The position numbers and the translations under genes were made by a program. 19,974 nucleotides of DNA from Atopobium sp. UBA6362 (GTDB lineage Bacteria; Actinomycetota; Coriobacteriia; Coriobacteriales; Atopobiaceae), in contig DJRK01000064.1 in the NCBI GenBank assembly GCA_002440065.1, forward strand, positions 11,154 to 31,127, read 5' to 3'. Shown piece by piece: positions 1-6,900 of this stretch (positions are counted from its first letter, which is position 1; each line of letters starts with the position of its first letter). Below the pieces are notes generated by a model. The model saw only the letters and a list, made by a program, of their open reading frames with translations, searched no databases and had not been told where the DNA came from.

Positions 1-30
1 TCGTTTTTTACTCATTTGAGCAAAAAACGA
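1..30. repeat. Near-perfect palindrome at the window edge (REP-like element)
   Basis: Bases 1-9 (TCGTTTTTT) are the reverse complement of 22-30, and 11-14 (CTCA) of 17-20 (TGAG); only the A10/C21 pair mismatches. The right flank reads ACCTGTCCCCGATTTTT, so on the minus strand the unit is GGGGACAGG followed by TTCGTTTTTT. The left half of the symmetry would lie outside the window. GGGGACAGG-type palindromes resemble REP sequences linked to Y1/RAYT transposases in other bacteria; that link is from memory and no transposase is present here. It could also act as a bidirectional terminator because of its T/A runs. Confidence 0.55.
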
Positions 31-49
31 ACCTGTCCCCGATTTTTGC

Positions 50-91
50 AAAAAGCGGCCCGGCGGGAGCTTCGCGCTTCTGCCGGGCCGC
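50..91 (-). terminator. Rho-independent terminator of the tRNA-Gln gene
   Basis: Read on the minus strand, GCGGCCCGGC (91-82) pairs perfectly with GCCGGGCCGC (64-55), an unbroken 10-bp GC-only stem. The loop is about 17 bases and can extend the stem slightly. Five T residues (54-50) follow directly. It begins 11 bases after the CCA end of the tRNA, so it is the expected end of that transcript. Confidence 0.9.
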
Positions 92-101
92 AACATTTGC
101 G

Positions 102-176
102 TGGCAGGGGTAGTAGGATTCGAACCCACATTCCAGGCACCAAAAACCCGTGTCCTGACCATTGGACGATACCCCT
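102..176 (-). tRNA. tRNA-Gln (anticodon TTG)
   Basis: On the minus strand the acceptor arm AGGGGTA (176-170) pairs fully with TACCCCT next to the discriminator G, and CCA is encoded (104-102). The T arm contains the conserved GGTTCGAATCC. The anticodon arm folds as CGGGT / loop TTTTGGT / GCCTG with two G-T pairs, placing TTG at 34-36, which reads CAA/CAG glutamine codons. The length of 75 bases including CCA is normal. The gene is divergent from glmU and has its own terminator. The only real uncertainty is the wobble-rich anticodon stem. Confidence 0.95.
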
Positions 177-188
177 GTGCGTTGGGCC

Positions 189-194
189 ATTGTA
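189..194 (-). promoter_or_regulatory. Candidate -10 box of the tRNA-Gln promoter
   Basis: TACAAT on the minus strand, 12 bases before the first tRNA base, matches the sigma-70-type -10 consensus at five of six positions and is at the right distance for a short tRNA leader. No convincing -35 hexamer is seen 16-18 bases further upstream, so only the -10 is annotated. Confidence 0.4.
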
Positions 195-220
195 CCAGAT
201 GCATATGTGCCCGCCTGCGG

Positions 221-226
221 TATTAT
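221..226 (+). promoter_or_regulatory. Candidate -10 box of the glmU operon
   Basis: TATTAT lies 55 bases upstream of the glmU start in the divergent tRNA-glmU gap and matches five of six -10 consensus bases. No good -35 sits at 16-18 bases, and the nearest TTG hexamer (190-195) is too far away. It would give glmU-prs-pth a leader of about 45-50 bases. This is a weak call. Confidence 0.25.
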
Positions 227-281
227 GAGAATGTTAGTTACTGGGACCGTCAACGTTTCGCTTTTTGGAGGCAAGAAACCC

Positions 282-1676
282 ATGCCCATGACCGCGATCA
301 TCCTCGCCGCCGGCGAGGGAACGCGCATGAAGTCCCGTCACCCCAAGGTAATGCACAAGCTACTCGACCGTCCCCTGGTCTCCTGGGTCACGCGCGCCGC
401 GCGCAACGCAGGGGCCGACCGCATCGTCGTGGTCATCGGCAACGGTGCAGACGAGGTTCGCGCCCACCTGGCGTCCGAGCCCGACGTCGAGTGCGTTGAG
501 CAGACCGAGCGCCTGGGTACGGGCCACGCCACGAGAGTAGCCATCGAGGAGGCGGGCGTCAAAGAAGGCCCCGTCGTCGTGCTGAACGGCGACCTCCCGC
601 TCGTCGAGTCCGCGACCATCCGCAAGTTCGCGGACTCGGTGGCGGACGGCAAGCACGCAGCGGCCATTCTCACCATGACCCCGCCCGACCCCTTTGGGTA
701 CGGCCGCGTCGAGCTCGCGCAGGACGGCTCCGTTTCCCGCATCATCGAGCAGAAGGACTGCACGCCCGAGCAGGCCGCGACGCTCCTCGAGTGCAACGCC
801 GGCTGCTACGCCTTCGACGGCGCCCTTCTTGCCGCCCACATCGGCGAGATCGGCAACCAGAACGCCCAGGGCGAGTACTACCTGCCCGACATGGTCGAGA
901 TCCTGCGCGCCCACGGCCACGCGACCACGATCACGCACTGCGAGGACTACCGCGAGGGCCTCGGCGTGAACTCCCGCATCCAGCTCGCCGAGCTCACCGC
1001 CCTCGCCCAGGCAAAGATCAACGAGGGCCTCATGGCCTCCGGCGTCACCATGCTCGACCCCAAGACCGTCTGGGTCGGCCCGGACGTCACCGTGGGCCGC
1101 GACACCGAGCTCCTGCCCATGACCATGCTCTGGGGCAAGACCTCCGTCGGCGAGGGCTGCGTCGTGGGCCCCAACACCCGCCTCACGAACTGCACCGTGG
1201 CCGAGAACGTCACCCTCGAGGAGACCGTCGGCACCGACGTCACCATCGAGCGCGACGTCACCTGCGGCCCGCGCGCCTACCTCCGCGGCGGCGCGCACGT
1301 GCTCGAGGGCGCCCACATCGGCACCCACGTCGAGCTCAAGAACACCGTGGTGGGCCGCGGCTCCAAGGTCCCCCACCTCTCCTACATCGGCGATTGCACG
1401 ATGGGCGACCACGTGAACATCGGCGGCGGCTCCATCACGTGCAACTACGACGGCGTGCACAAGAACCGCACGACCATCGGCGACGGGGCCTTCATCGGCT
1501 CCGACACCATGATGGTCGCCCCCGTGAACATCGGCGCCGGCGCGTTCACCGCCGCCAGCTCCTGCATCGCCAAGGACGTCCCCGCCGACACCCTGGCCAT
1601 CGAGCGCAGCAACCAGGCCCTCATCGAGGGTTGGCCCAGCAAGCACATGGAACAACTGAGGAAGGACGAGGCCTAA
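282..1676 (+). CDS. glmU: GlmU: bifunctional GlcNAc-1-P uridyltransferase / GlcN-1-P acetyltransferase
   Basis: Cytoplasmic enzyme of 464 residues that makes UDP-N-acetylglucosamine for peptidoglycan: it acetylates glucosamine-1-phosphate, then couples the product to UTP. The N-terminal uridyltransferase half shows the nucleotide-binding LAAGEGTRM near residues 7-15, LGTGHA, and the metal-binding Asp104 in LNGDLP. The C-terminal half from about residue 250 is a left-handed beta-helix of hexapeptide repeats, with the catalytic His365 in KVPHLSYIGD and the CNYDG motif at 387-391. Length is usual for the family (about 455-460). ATG 282 is chosen because GGAG lies 11 bases upstream and the preceding open frame runs back into the tRNA; ATG 288 is a less well-spaced alternative. 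It is the first gene of an operon, with prs starting one base after its stop. Confidence 0.97.
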   Translation: MPMTAIILAAGEGTRMKSRHPKVMHKLLDRPLVSWVTRAARNAGADRIVVVIGNGADEVRAHLASEPDVECVEQTERLGTGHATRVAIEEAGVKEGPVVVLNGDLPLVESATIRKFADSVADGKHAAAILTMTPPDPFGYGRVELAQDGSVSRIIEQKDCTPEQAATLLECNAGCYAFDGALLAAHIGEIGNQNAQGEYYLPDMVEILRAHGHATTITHCEDYREGLGVNSRIQLAELTALAQAKINEGLMASGVTMLDPKTVWVGPDVTVGRDTELLPMTMLWGKTSVGEGCVVGPNTRLTNCTVAENVTLEETVGTDVTIERDVTCGPRAYLRGGAHVLEGAHIGTHVELKNTVVGRGSKVPHLSYIGDCTMGDHVNIGGGSITCNYDGVHKNRTTIGDGAFIGSDTMMVAPVNIGAGAFTAASSCIAKDVPADTLAIERSNQALIEGWPSKHMEQLRKDEA

Positions 1677-1677
1677 G

Positions 1678-2673
1678 ATGTACGAGAACCTGAACGATCC
1701 CATGCCGATGCAGAAGGAGATCAAGCTCTACGCCGGCACGGGCAACCCCGAGCTCTCCAAGAAGATCGCCGACATCCTGCACCTTGAGCTGCAGGGCCTT
1801 ACCACCGAGAAGTTCGCGAACGGCGAGACCTACGCGCGCTTCACCGAGTCCGTCCGCGGCGACGACGTCTTCTTCATCCAGACCATGGCCGGCGCGAACG
1901 TGAACGACCTCATCATGGAGACGCTGATCGTGGCCGACGCCGCCAAGCGCGCTTCTTGCCGCCGCTTCACGGCCGTCGTCCCCCACTACGGCTACGCCCG
2001 CCAGGACCGCAAGGCCGCTGCCCGCGAGCCCATCACCGCCCGCCTGGTGGCCAACCTCTTTGAGGCCGCGGGCATCGACCAGGTGATTACCGTCGACCTG
2101 CACCAGGGCCAGATCCAGGGCTTCTTCAACATCCCCGTGACGCACCTCACCGGCCTCTACCTGCTTGGCGATTACTTCAAGGCCAAGGACTTCGACTGGG
2201 ACAACACCGTCGTCGTCTCCCCCGACATGGGCCGCGCCAAGGCTGCCAAGAAGCTCTCCGACTACCTGGGCTGCGAGGTCGCCATCGCCCACAAGAGCCG
2301 CCCGAAACACAACCAGTCCGAGGTCATGGGCATCATCGGCGACATCAAGGGCAAGACCTGCATCGTGAACGACGACATGATCGACACCGCGGGCACCCTC
2401 TGCGGCTCCGTCAAGAAGCTCAAGGAGATGGGTGCGGGCGACATCTACGTGTGCGCCACCCACGGCATCTTCACCGACCCCGCCATCCATCGCCTGCAGG
2501 AGGCCCCGATCGAGGAGTGCATCGTCACCGACGTCATCCCCTGCGCCGTCGCGAACAAGCCCGGCTCAAAGATCAAGACGATTTCCATCGCCAACGAGCT
2601 CGCCGAGGCCATCTACAGCGTCTACATGAACAAGCCCGTCTCCAGCATCTTTGGTGGCAACCTGAACCTCTAG
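1678..2673 (+). CDS. prs: Ribose-phosphate pyrophosphokinase (PRPP synthase)
   Basis: Cytoplasmic enzyme that transfers pyrophosphate from ATP to ribose-5-phosphate, making PRPP for purine, pyrimidine, histidine, tryptophan and NAD synthesis. The class I signature is complete: the ATP-loop motif RQDRK at residues 108-112, DLHQGQIQGFF, and the PRPP-binding loop NDDMIDTAGT at 231-240 (the family usually has VDDMIDTAGT, so Asn replaces the first position). The 331 residues are slightly longer than the usual 310-320 because of an N-terminal extension of about 12 residues before KEIKLYAGTG. ATG 1678 follows the glmU stop by one base and uses the SD GAGGAAGG inside the end of glmU; ATG 1699 or 1705 are weaker alternatives. 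Pairing with glmU is common in bacteria. Confidence 0.97.
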   Translation: MYENLNDPMPMQKEIKLYAGTGNPELSKKIADILHLELQGLTTEKFANGETYARFTESVRGDDVFFIQTMAGANVNDLIMETLIVADAAKRASCRRFTAVVPHYGYARQDRKAAAREPITARLVANLFEAAGIDQVITVDLHQGQIQGFFNIPVTHLTGLYLLGDYFKAKDFDWDNTVVVSPDMGRAKAAKKLSDYLGCEVAIAHKSRPKHNQSEVMGIIGDIKGKTCIVNDDMIDTAGTLCGSVKKLKEMGAGDIYVCATHGIFTDPAIHRLQEAPIEECIVTDVIPCAVANKPGSKIKTISIANELAEAIYSVYMNKPVSSIFGGNLNL

Positions 2674-2690
2674 CCGCTAGCCCCATCTGC

Positions 2691-2736
2691 AATTTGGGGT
2701 CGGATACTAAATTAATTTGGTATCCGACCCCAATTT
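2691..2736. repeat. 46-bp near-perfect palindrome between prs and pth
   Basis: GGGGTCGGATAC (2696-2707) is the exact reverse complement of 2720-2731. The centre AAATTAATTT (2709-2718) is itself a palindrome, and the flanks AATTT/CAATTT extend the symmetry, leaving only two mismatched pairs in 46 bases. It fills most of the 76-base gap and ends just before the pth ribosome-binding site. It could be a REP-like mobile palindrome, or an mRNA hairpin that lowers pth expression or protects upstream mRNA. The T/A-rich flank makes partial termination possible, but there is no classical U run. Confidence 0.85.
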
Positions 2737-2749
2737 ATTAAGGAGCGAG

Positions 2750-3334
2750 ATGCCTAAGCCTAAGCAAGAAAAACAGCAGCTCAAGCCCGGTACGATCAAA
2801 ATCGTCTGCGGCCTGGGGAACCCCGACGCCGAGTACGAGCACACCAGGCACAACGCAGGCTTCGCCACCGTCGACCTGATCGCCGAGCGCCACGGCGTCC
2901 GTTACTGGAGGAGCGAGGCGGGCGCCATGACCGCGAGCTTGACCTGGCGCGGGACCGACGGCGAATCGCGCGAGGTGACTCTCGCCAAGCCTATGAGCTA
3001 CATGAACACGAGCGGCGGCCCGCTCTCCAAGCTTGCGCGGGCGCATCACGTGAAACCGAACGAGATCCTCGTGGTCCACGACGAGGTGGACCTTCCCGCG
3101 GGACAGGTAAAGGCCAAGATGGGCGGCGGGCTGAACGCGCACAATGGGCTACGCTCCATCGCCGACAAGCTGGGGACCCGCGACTTCATGCGCCTGCAGT
3201 TCGGCATTGGCCGGCCGCCGGGAAGGATGCAGGTCGCGGACTACGTCCTGCGCGAGCTCAAAGGCAACTTCCTCCAGGAGTTCGAGCTCACCGCCGAGGA
3301 CGCGGCCGACGCCGTGGAGCGCATCCTGGGTTAG
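2750..3334 (+). CDS. pth: Peptidyl-tRNA hydrolase
   Basis: Cytoplasmic esterase of 194 residues that recycles tRNAs by cleaving peptidyl-tRNA dropped from ribosomes; usually essential. Family marks are CGLGNPDAEYEHTRHNAGF with the catalytic His34, the Asn/Ala/Gly after it, KPMSYMNTSG, HDEVDLPAG (Asp111 is the likely catalytic partner) and the glycine-rich GGGLNAHNGLRS. Length matches the usual 185-205. ATG 2750 is selected because AAGGAG lies just upstream and because an upstream ATG at 2717 falls inside the palindrome. The N-terminus carries a Lys/Gln-rich tail of about 15 residues that is not part of the core fold. It is the third gene after glmU and prs, separated by a 76-base palindromic gap, and is probably co-transcribed. 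Confidence 0.96.
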   Translation: MPKPKQEKQQLKPGTIKIVCGLGNPDAEYEHTRHNAGFATVDLIAERHGVRYWRSEAGAMTASLTWRGTDGESREVTLAKPMSYMNTSGGPLSKLARAHHVKPNEILVVHDEVDLPAGQVKAKMGGGLNAHNGLRSIADKLGTRDFMRLQFGIGRPPGRMQVADYVLRELKGNFLQEFELTAEDAADAVERILG

Positions 3335-3364
3335 CGGCTTTGCGTGCGGCGTGTCGCAAGCGCG

Positions 3365-3452
3365 AGGGCTCCGCTTCGGGTGTCGCGTCCCGCCACGGCC
3401 AGAGGTGAAGGGCTCCGCATCGGGTGCCGCGTCCTGCCTCAGGCCAGAGGTG
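3365..3452. repeat. Two-copy tandem repeat of about 44 bp
   Basis: Copy 1 (3365-3407) and copy 2 (3409-3452) both run AGGGCTCCGC-T/A-TCGGGTG-T/C-CGCGTCC to GGCCAGAGGTG, differing by a few substitutions and a one-base length change. They lie just downstream of pth with no coding signal. The terminal GCCAGAGGTG recurs in the hairpin at 3505-3542, so all three are probably parts of the same repeat family. Confidence 0.75.
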
Positions 3453-3504
3453 CATGCCGTGCATCGGAAAAAGCCCCTCAAGTGCATTCAATTGCCAACA
3501 ATAA

Positions 3505-3542
3505 CGCCAGAGGTGCATCCACCACCGGATGCACCTCTGGCG
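3505..3542 (+). terminator. Perfect 16-bp hairpin, possible terminator of glmU-prs-pth
   Basis: CGCCAGAGGTGCATCC (3505-3520) pairs without mismatch with 3527-3542 around the six-base loop ACCACC. It lies 170 bases after the pth stop. The following bases TCTTCTAT are pyrimidine-rich but are not a real T run, so intrinsic termination is uncertain. It may instead be a repeat-type palindrome. Confidence 0.5.
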
Positions 3543-3594
3543 TCTTCTATGCCGGCAATCCCGCGCAGCCCAATGTCTTGCGGGCAGGAGCCAA

Positions 3595-3652
3595 CTTACC
3601 AACATTCCACCGAAGTGTCCATCTTTCCACGGGTTGGTGGAATGTTGGTAAG
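3595..3652. repeat. Inverted repeat with 17-bp perfect arms (palindrome A)
   Basis: CTTACCAACATTCCACC (3595-3611) is the exact reverse complement of 3636-3652, with a 24-base loop. The segment 3612-3655 is a direct copy, 34 of 44 positions identical by eye, of 3903-3946 in palindrome C, so A and C belong to one repeat family flanking the structure at 3713-3840. Confidence 0.85.
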
Positions 3653-3712
3653 TCAGGAGGAATGTTGCGTGGACAGTTTGGCCGAATGATCAACGAGCTG
3701 AGAGGAAAAACG

Positions 3713-3840
3713 GAACATCTCTGTGACTCGCAGCGGGTTTGCTGAGTAGCTCGCAATTGAGCTAACCCGCTGACCTGCGGTTTTGTAATTGCGACTCGCT
3801 CGGATACTCGGCCCAACCGTTGCGAGTCACAGAGATGTTC
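3713..3840. repeat. Inverted repeat with 20-bp perfect arms enclosing nested stems (palindrome B)
   Basis: GAACATCTCTGTGACTCGCA (3713-3732) pairs perfectly with 3821-3840. Inside, CAGCGGGTT (3731-3739) pairs with AACCCGCTG (3764-3772), and within that AGCTC (3748-3752) pairs with GAGCT (3759-3763). The result is a multi-stem structure of 128 bases. No open frame of coding quality matches it. It may be the core of a small non-autonomous mobile element or a structured transcript. Confidence 0.8.
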
Positions 3841-3893
3841 GAACTTTGCTTTGAGAAGCCCGCGCACTCGCGCAAATGACCCGCAAACGGCAA

Positions 3894-3955
3894 CTGTCCA
3901 CCGAACTTCCCATCTTTCCACGCTCAGGTGGAATGCTGGTAAGTTCGGTGGACAG
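3894..3955. repeat. Inverted repeat with 15-bp perfect arms (palindrome C)
   Basis: CTGTCCACCGAACTT (3894-3908) is the exact reverse complement of 3941-3955, and the interior continues an imperfect stem (TTTCCAC / GTGGAA). It ends 39 bases beyond the stop of the giant surface-protein gene on the minus strand, so it could also help end that transcript, although no T run follows. Confidence 0.8.
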
Positions 3956-3994
3956 TATTGAGCACAAGAATCGTCGCGGCCGCCGCATCAGGCG

Positions 3995-6900
3995 CTACGA
4001 GTGCGGAATCCCTTCGGTATTGACCCTCGTCAAGGTGTAGGTCACATAGTCGGAACTGGGATAATCGGCAATCCCCTCTTCGTTCACCGGGGTATTGTTC
4101 ACCCCATTGCCCGACAAGCGCGCGGTAAGCACAAGCCGGTAGTTGTCATACCACTGGCTCTTGCCCTCAACATCGGTATTCACCTGCACAACGAAGCGAT
4201 GCTTCAGCGCAAGGCTCGTTCCTTCACGCGTTGCGAACCCATCGGCACCCTTCGTATCGGTAAAGACGATCGAGCCTCCATCAGCGCTCACCGTCCCCGT
4301 GCCTAGATGGTCACTTTCCTTGACGGTAATGTATTGTCCGATACTGTTGTTGAGAGTCTCATAAGACCCGTTATCATTGCGTCTCTGCAGACTCAAGGTG
4401 TACGTCACCGTGTCGGCCCTGGAAAGCAGGCTATCCGCATCACGGAGGTTCGTGAAGTCATAGGTACCCACAAGCGCAATCGTACCGTCGGCGGAACCAA
4501 GGTCGTCGACGTTAATCCCAAGCTGAGTCTTCTTTGTCGCCATGAGAGAAATCGTCGAGCTACCGATACCCTGACGATAGTACTTGACGTTTCCGTCACA
4601 ATCGTCCGTCATGCTGCTCGTACCCAGCGTATCCGGGTGAACCGAGAGGAACGAGCGGTACGCCGGCTTGGTGTAGGACGTTTGGCCCTGGTCAGTTGAG
4701 GCCATAATCGCAGCCTGACACTGCGGATCGGTCATAACTACATTGGCCTTCAGCTGAATCGAGAAGCCGCCCTGACTCTTTGCAATTTCTCGAATCCCCT
4801 GGAGGTCAAGCGCGTTACCGCCGCCATCAGCAAGCGTAAGCGACAAGTCGTTACCGTCGGCGGCTGTAGAGCCCTCGGTCACAGCAACTTCAGATGCACC
4901 CTTATCAACCCAGTTTCCGTTCTCATACTTGTAGTAGTTGCCACCGACATTCACATAATATTTGTAATCTATCTGAGCACCCCTCGGATAGCCAACGGCA
5001 CCCGCATCCCCGCTGTTCTCGAAGTTGGCCAGCGAAGAGTCGAGCTTGTAGTAAAGCGAGTCGTTGCTGTTGTACTCGTTGCCGCCCAGCGTAATCGCGT
5101 CGGTAACATCCAGCTGTAGGTTCCTATAGACGGAGTCACCCTCCGCGATACTCATTTGAACGACCGTGTTGCTGCGATTGTCGGTCAGTGTTTGTCCATA
5201 GCTTGAAGCAATGCTGTAAGTGCTCGCGGTGTTCAGATGAGAATCGCTCTGAGACGGATTGTTCCTCAGCACGCAGTTCACATGCGTTTTCATATCAGTG
5301 GAAGGTACCGTTGTCGTGGTGAACCCATTGACATTCTTGGACGTCCCCTGCGGAAGACGAACCACGAGATAGAAGCTCTCGGAACGAGCTCCCTCATTTG
5401 CAAGCGATAGTTTGTAACGGCTTAACGCCGGTACCTGCTCGCCGTCGCCGACAAGGCGGTAATAATACCCATCTACCTTGGCAACGGCTTTCTGATCGAT
5501 TTCCGCATCGCTCGGGCTGTCCATCCTGACCCACGATCCAGAACCATCTTGGTCCGCGGTGACGCCCATGAGCTCACTGAGCCACCGTCCCTTATATGAA
5601 TTCTCGCTCGCATCTTTAAACTTCGTCAAGGGGACATTCGTTGTCGAGCCTGACGTATCTTCAGCCGCCACCGTGTAGTGATACTGCTTATCGTTGTGCG
5701 CCGTATCGACGAGCGTGAGCTGTGCACCCTCGGGAAGCGTTCCCTTGTTGTCCGCGCCGTCGAAGACGATCGTCTTGTCAACTGGCTTAAGAGCGCCGCC
5801 GCCCTCAAGATAGGTCTTCAGGCCGTACTGCGTCTCCTTGTCCAACGCCTTGTTGTACGTCCAGGTAAGGTATCCGGTCATGGCATCCCCCACGCTGGTC
5901 AACACGTGGCTCGTAAGGTTGTCATAGTTCGAACTCTTATAGTTCGTGTCATAGGTATACGTCGCGGAGAAGTTAATCTCGAGCATACGCTTGACCACGA
6001 TGGGCACCTGGACCTTATAGGTGTGATCGGCCCCGTCGTTGAACGTAACAGTGAGGAGGGTGAAGCGGCTTTGGTCGTTGTCCCAACCCGTCGAGGCACG
6101 GAAGTACATATCGTTCTCGCCGTTCGACACCACCGAGAGAGACGGCTTCTCGCCGCTCTTCACGAGGGAGCCGTCCTTAAGCTCGAACATCTCCGTCTTA
6201 GCCGTTACGTACTGCTGGGTCGAGCCGTTCAGTCGCACGGCATCCGAGAAGCCGCCGTTTGTAACAAGGTCCAGGTAGTTCGTGACTGTCTCGGTATCGT
6301 TACCGGAAATCACGAGGACGTTGAAATCATTGGGTGCCTTCTTGGCATCAGCACCGGTATTGCATGCATTGAACGTGCTCTGGGACCCCTTATCGTAGCT
6401 GTTTGAGTTTTGATACTCTCCAGCTTCGTTTCTGCCCCCGATATTGTTGTAGGTATAACGACCGTTCACCAATCTCCCGTGCTCGTCCAGAATTGTCCCG
6501 GCCGTCGAAATCTCCGCGCCATCACCAAAGACGAACTTGCCATCACTGTTCTCTGACGCCTTGACCGCAAGCGAGCTCACCGGGTTCGTCGTGACATACG
6601 GGCTCGCCGAGCTTACCGCCGGCATCGAATCATCGTCCGCACGCTCGTCGTTATAGAGCGCTGCCCCATTTACATGGCCAATCGCATCCGCATAGTCCGC
6701 AAACGCGATATACGACTTCTTGTTTACGGCCTTTAGGATGTCCGCACTTGCAGTCCTGATCAAATCCGGCAGAACGGCATTATTCGTCTTCCCGGTTTCG
6801 TTGGCCGGGATGATATCGATGCCGGACGCGAAGACGCCTCCAAACTGGCCATTGTAATCAGCGTAGTCTGTCCCGACTATGCCAATAAGAAGACCTTGTC

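Noticed and set aside
162..281. Upstream in-frame ATG extending glmU by 40 residues
   Set aside because: The extension overlaps the divergent tRNA gene and has no similarity to GlmU; ATG 282 has an SD and matches the family start.
360..1724. 454-codon open frame antisense to glmU
   Set aside because: The protein is a monotonous Gly/Ala/Val/Asp/His composition caused by the GC-rich codons of glmU on the other strand; there is no family motif and no SD.
3733..3770. tRNA-like fragment on the minus strand (GGTTAGCTCAA within stems)
   Set aside because: It has an acceptor-like stem and a D-arm-like hairpin but no anticodon or T arm, so it is most simply part of palindrome B.
3547..3921. Open frames in the repeat-rich gap after pth
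   Set aside because: They run straight through inverted repeats, have no SD or recognisable domain, and overlap one another on both strands.
3995..4060. Cell-wall sorting signal at the end of the giant protein
   Set aside because: Searched the last 100 residues: no LPXTG-like motif, hydrophobic segment or basic tail.
5678..6406. 242-codon plus-strand open frame inside the giant gene
   Set aside because: Composition is that of a reverse-strand shadow; the minus-strand frame is continuous for 3620 codons with coherent repeats. Similar frames at 8108-8806 and 11042-11749 are rejected for the same reason.
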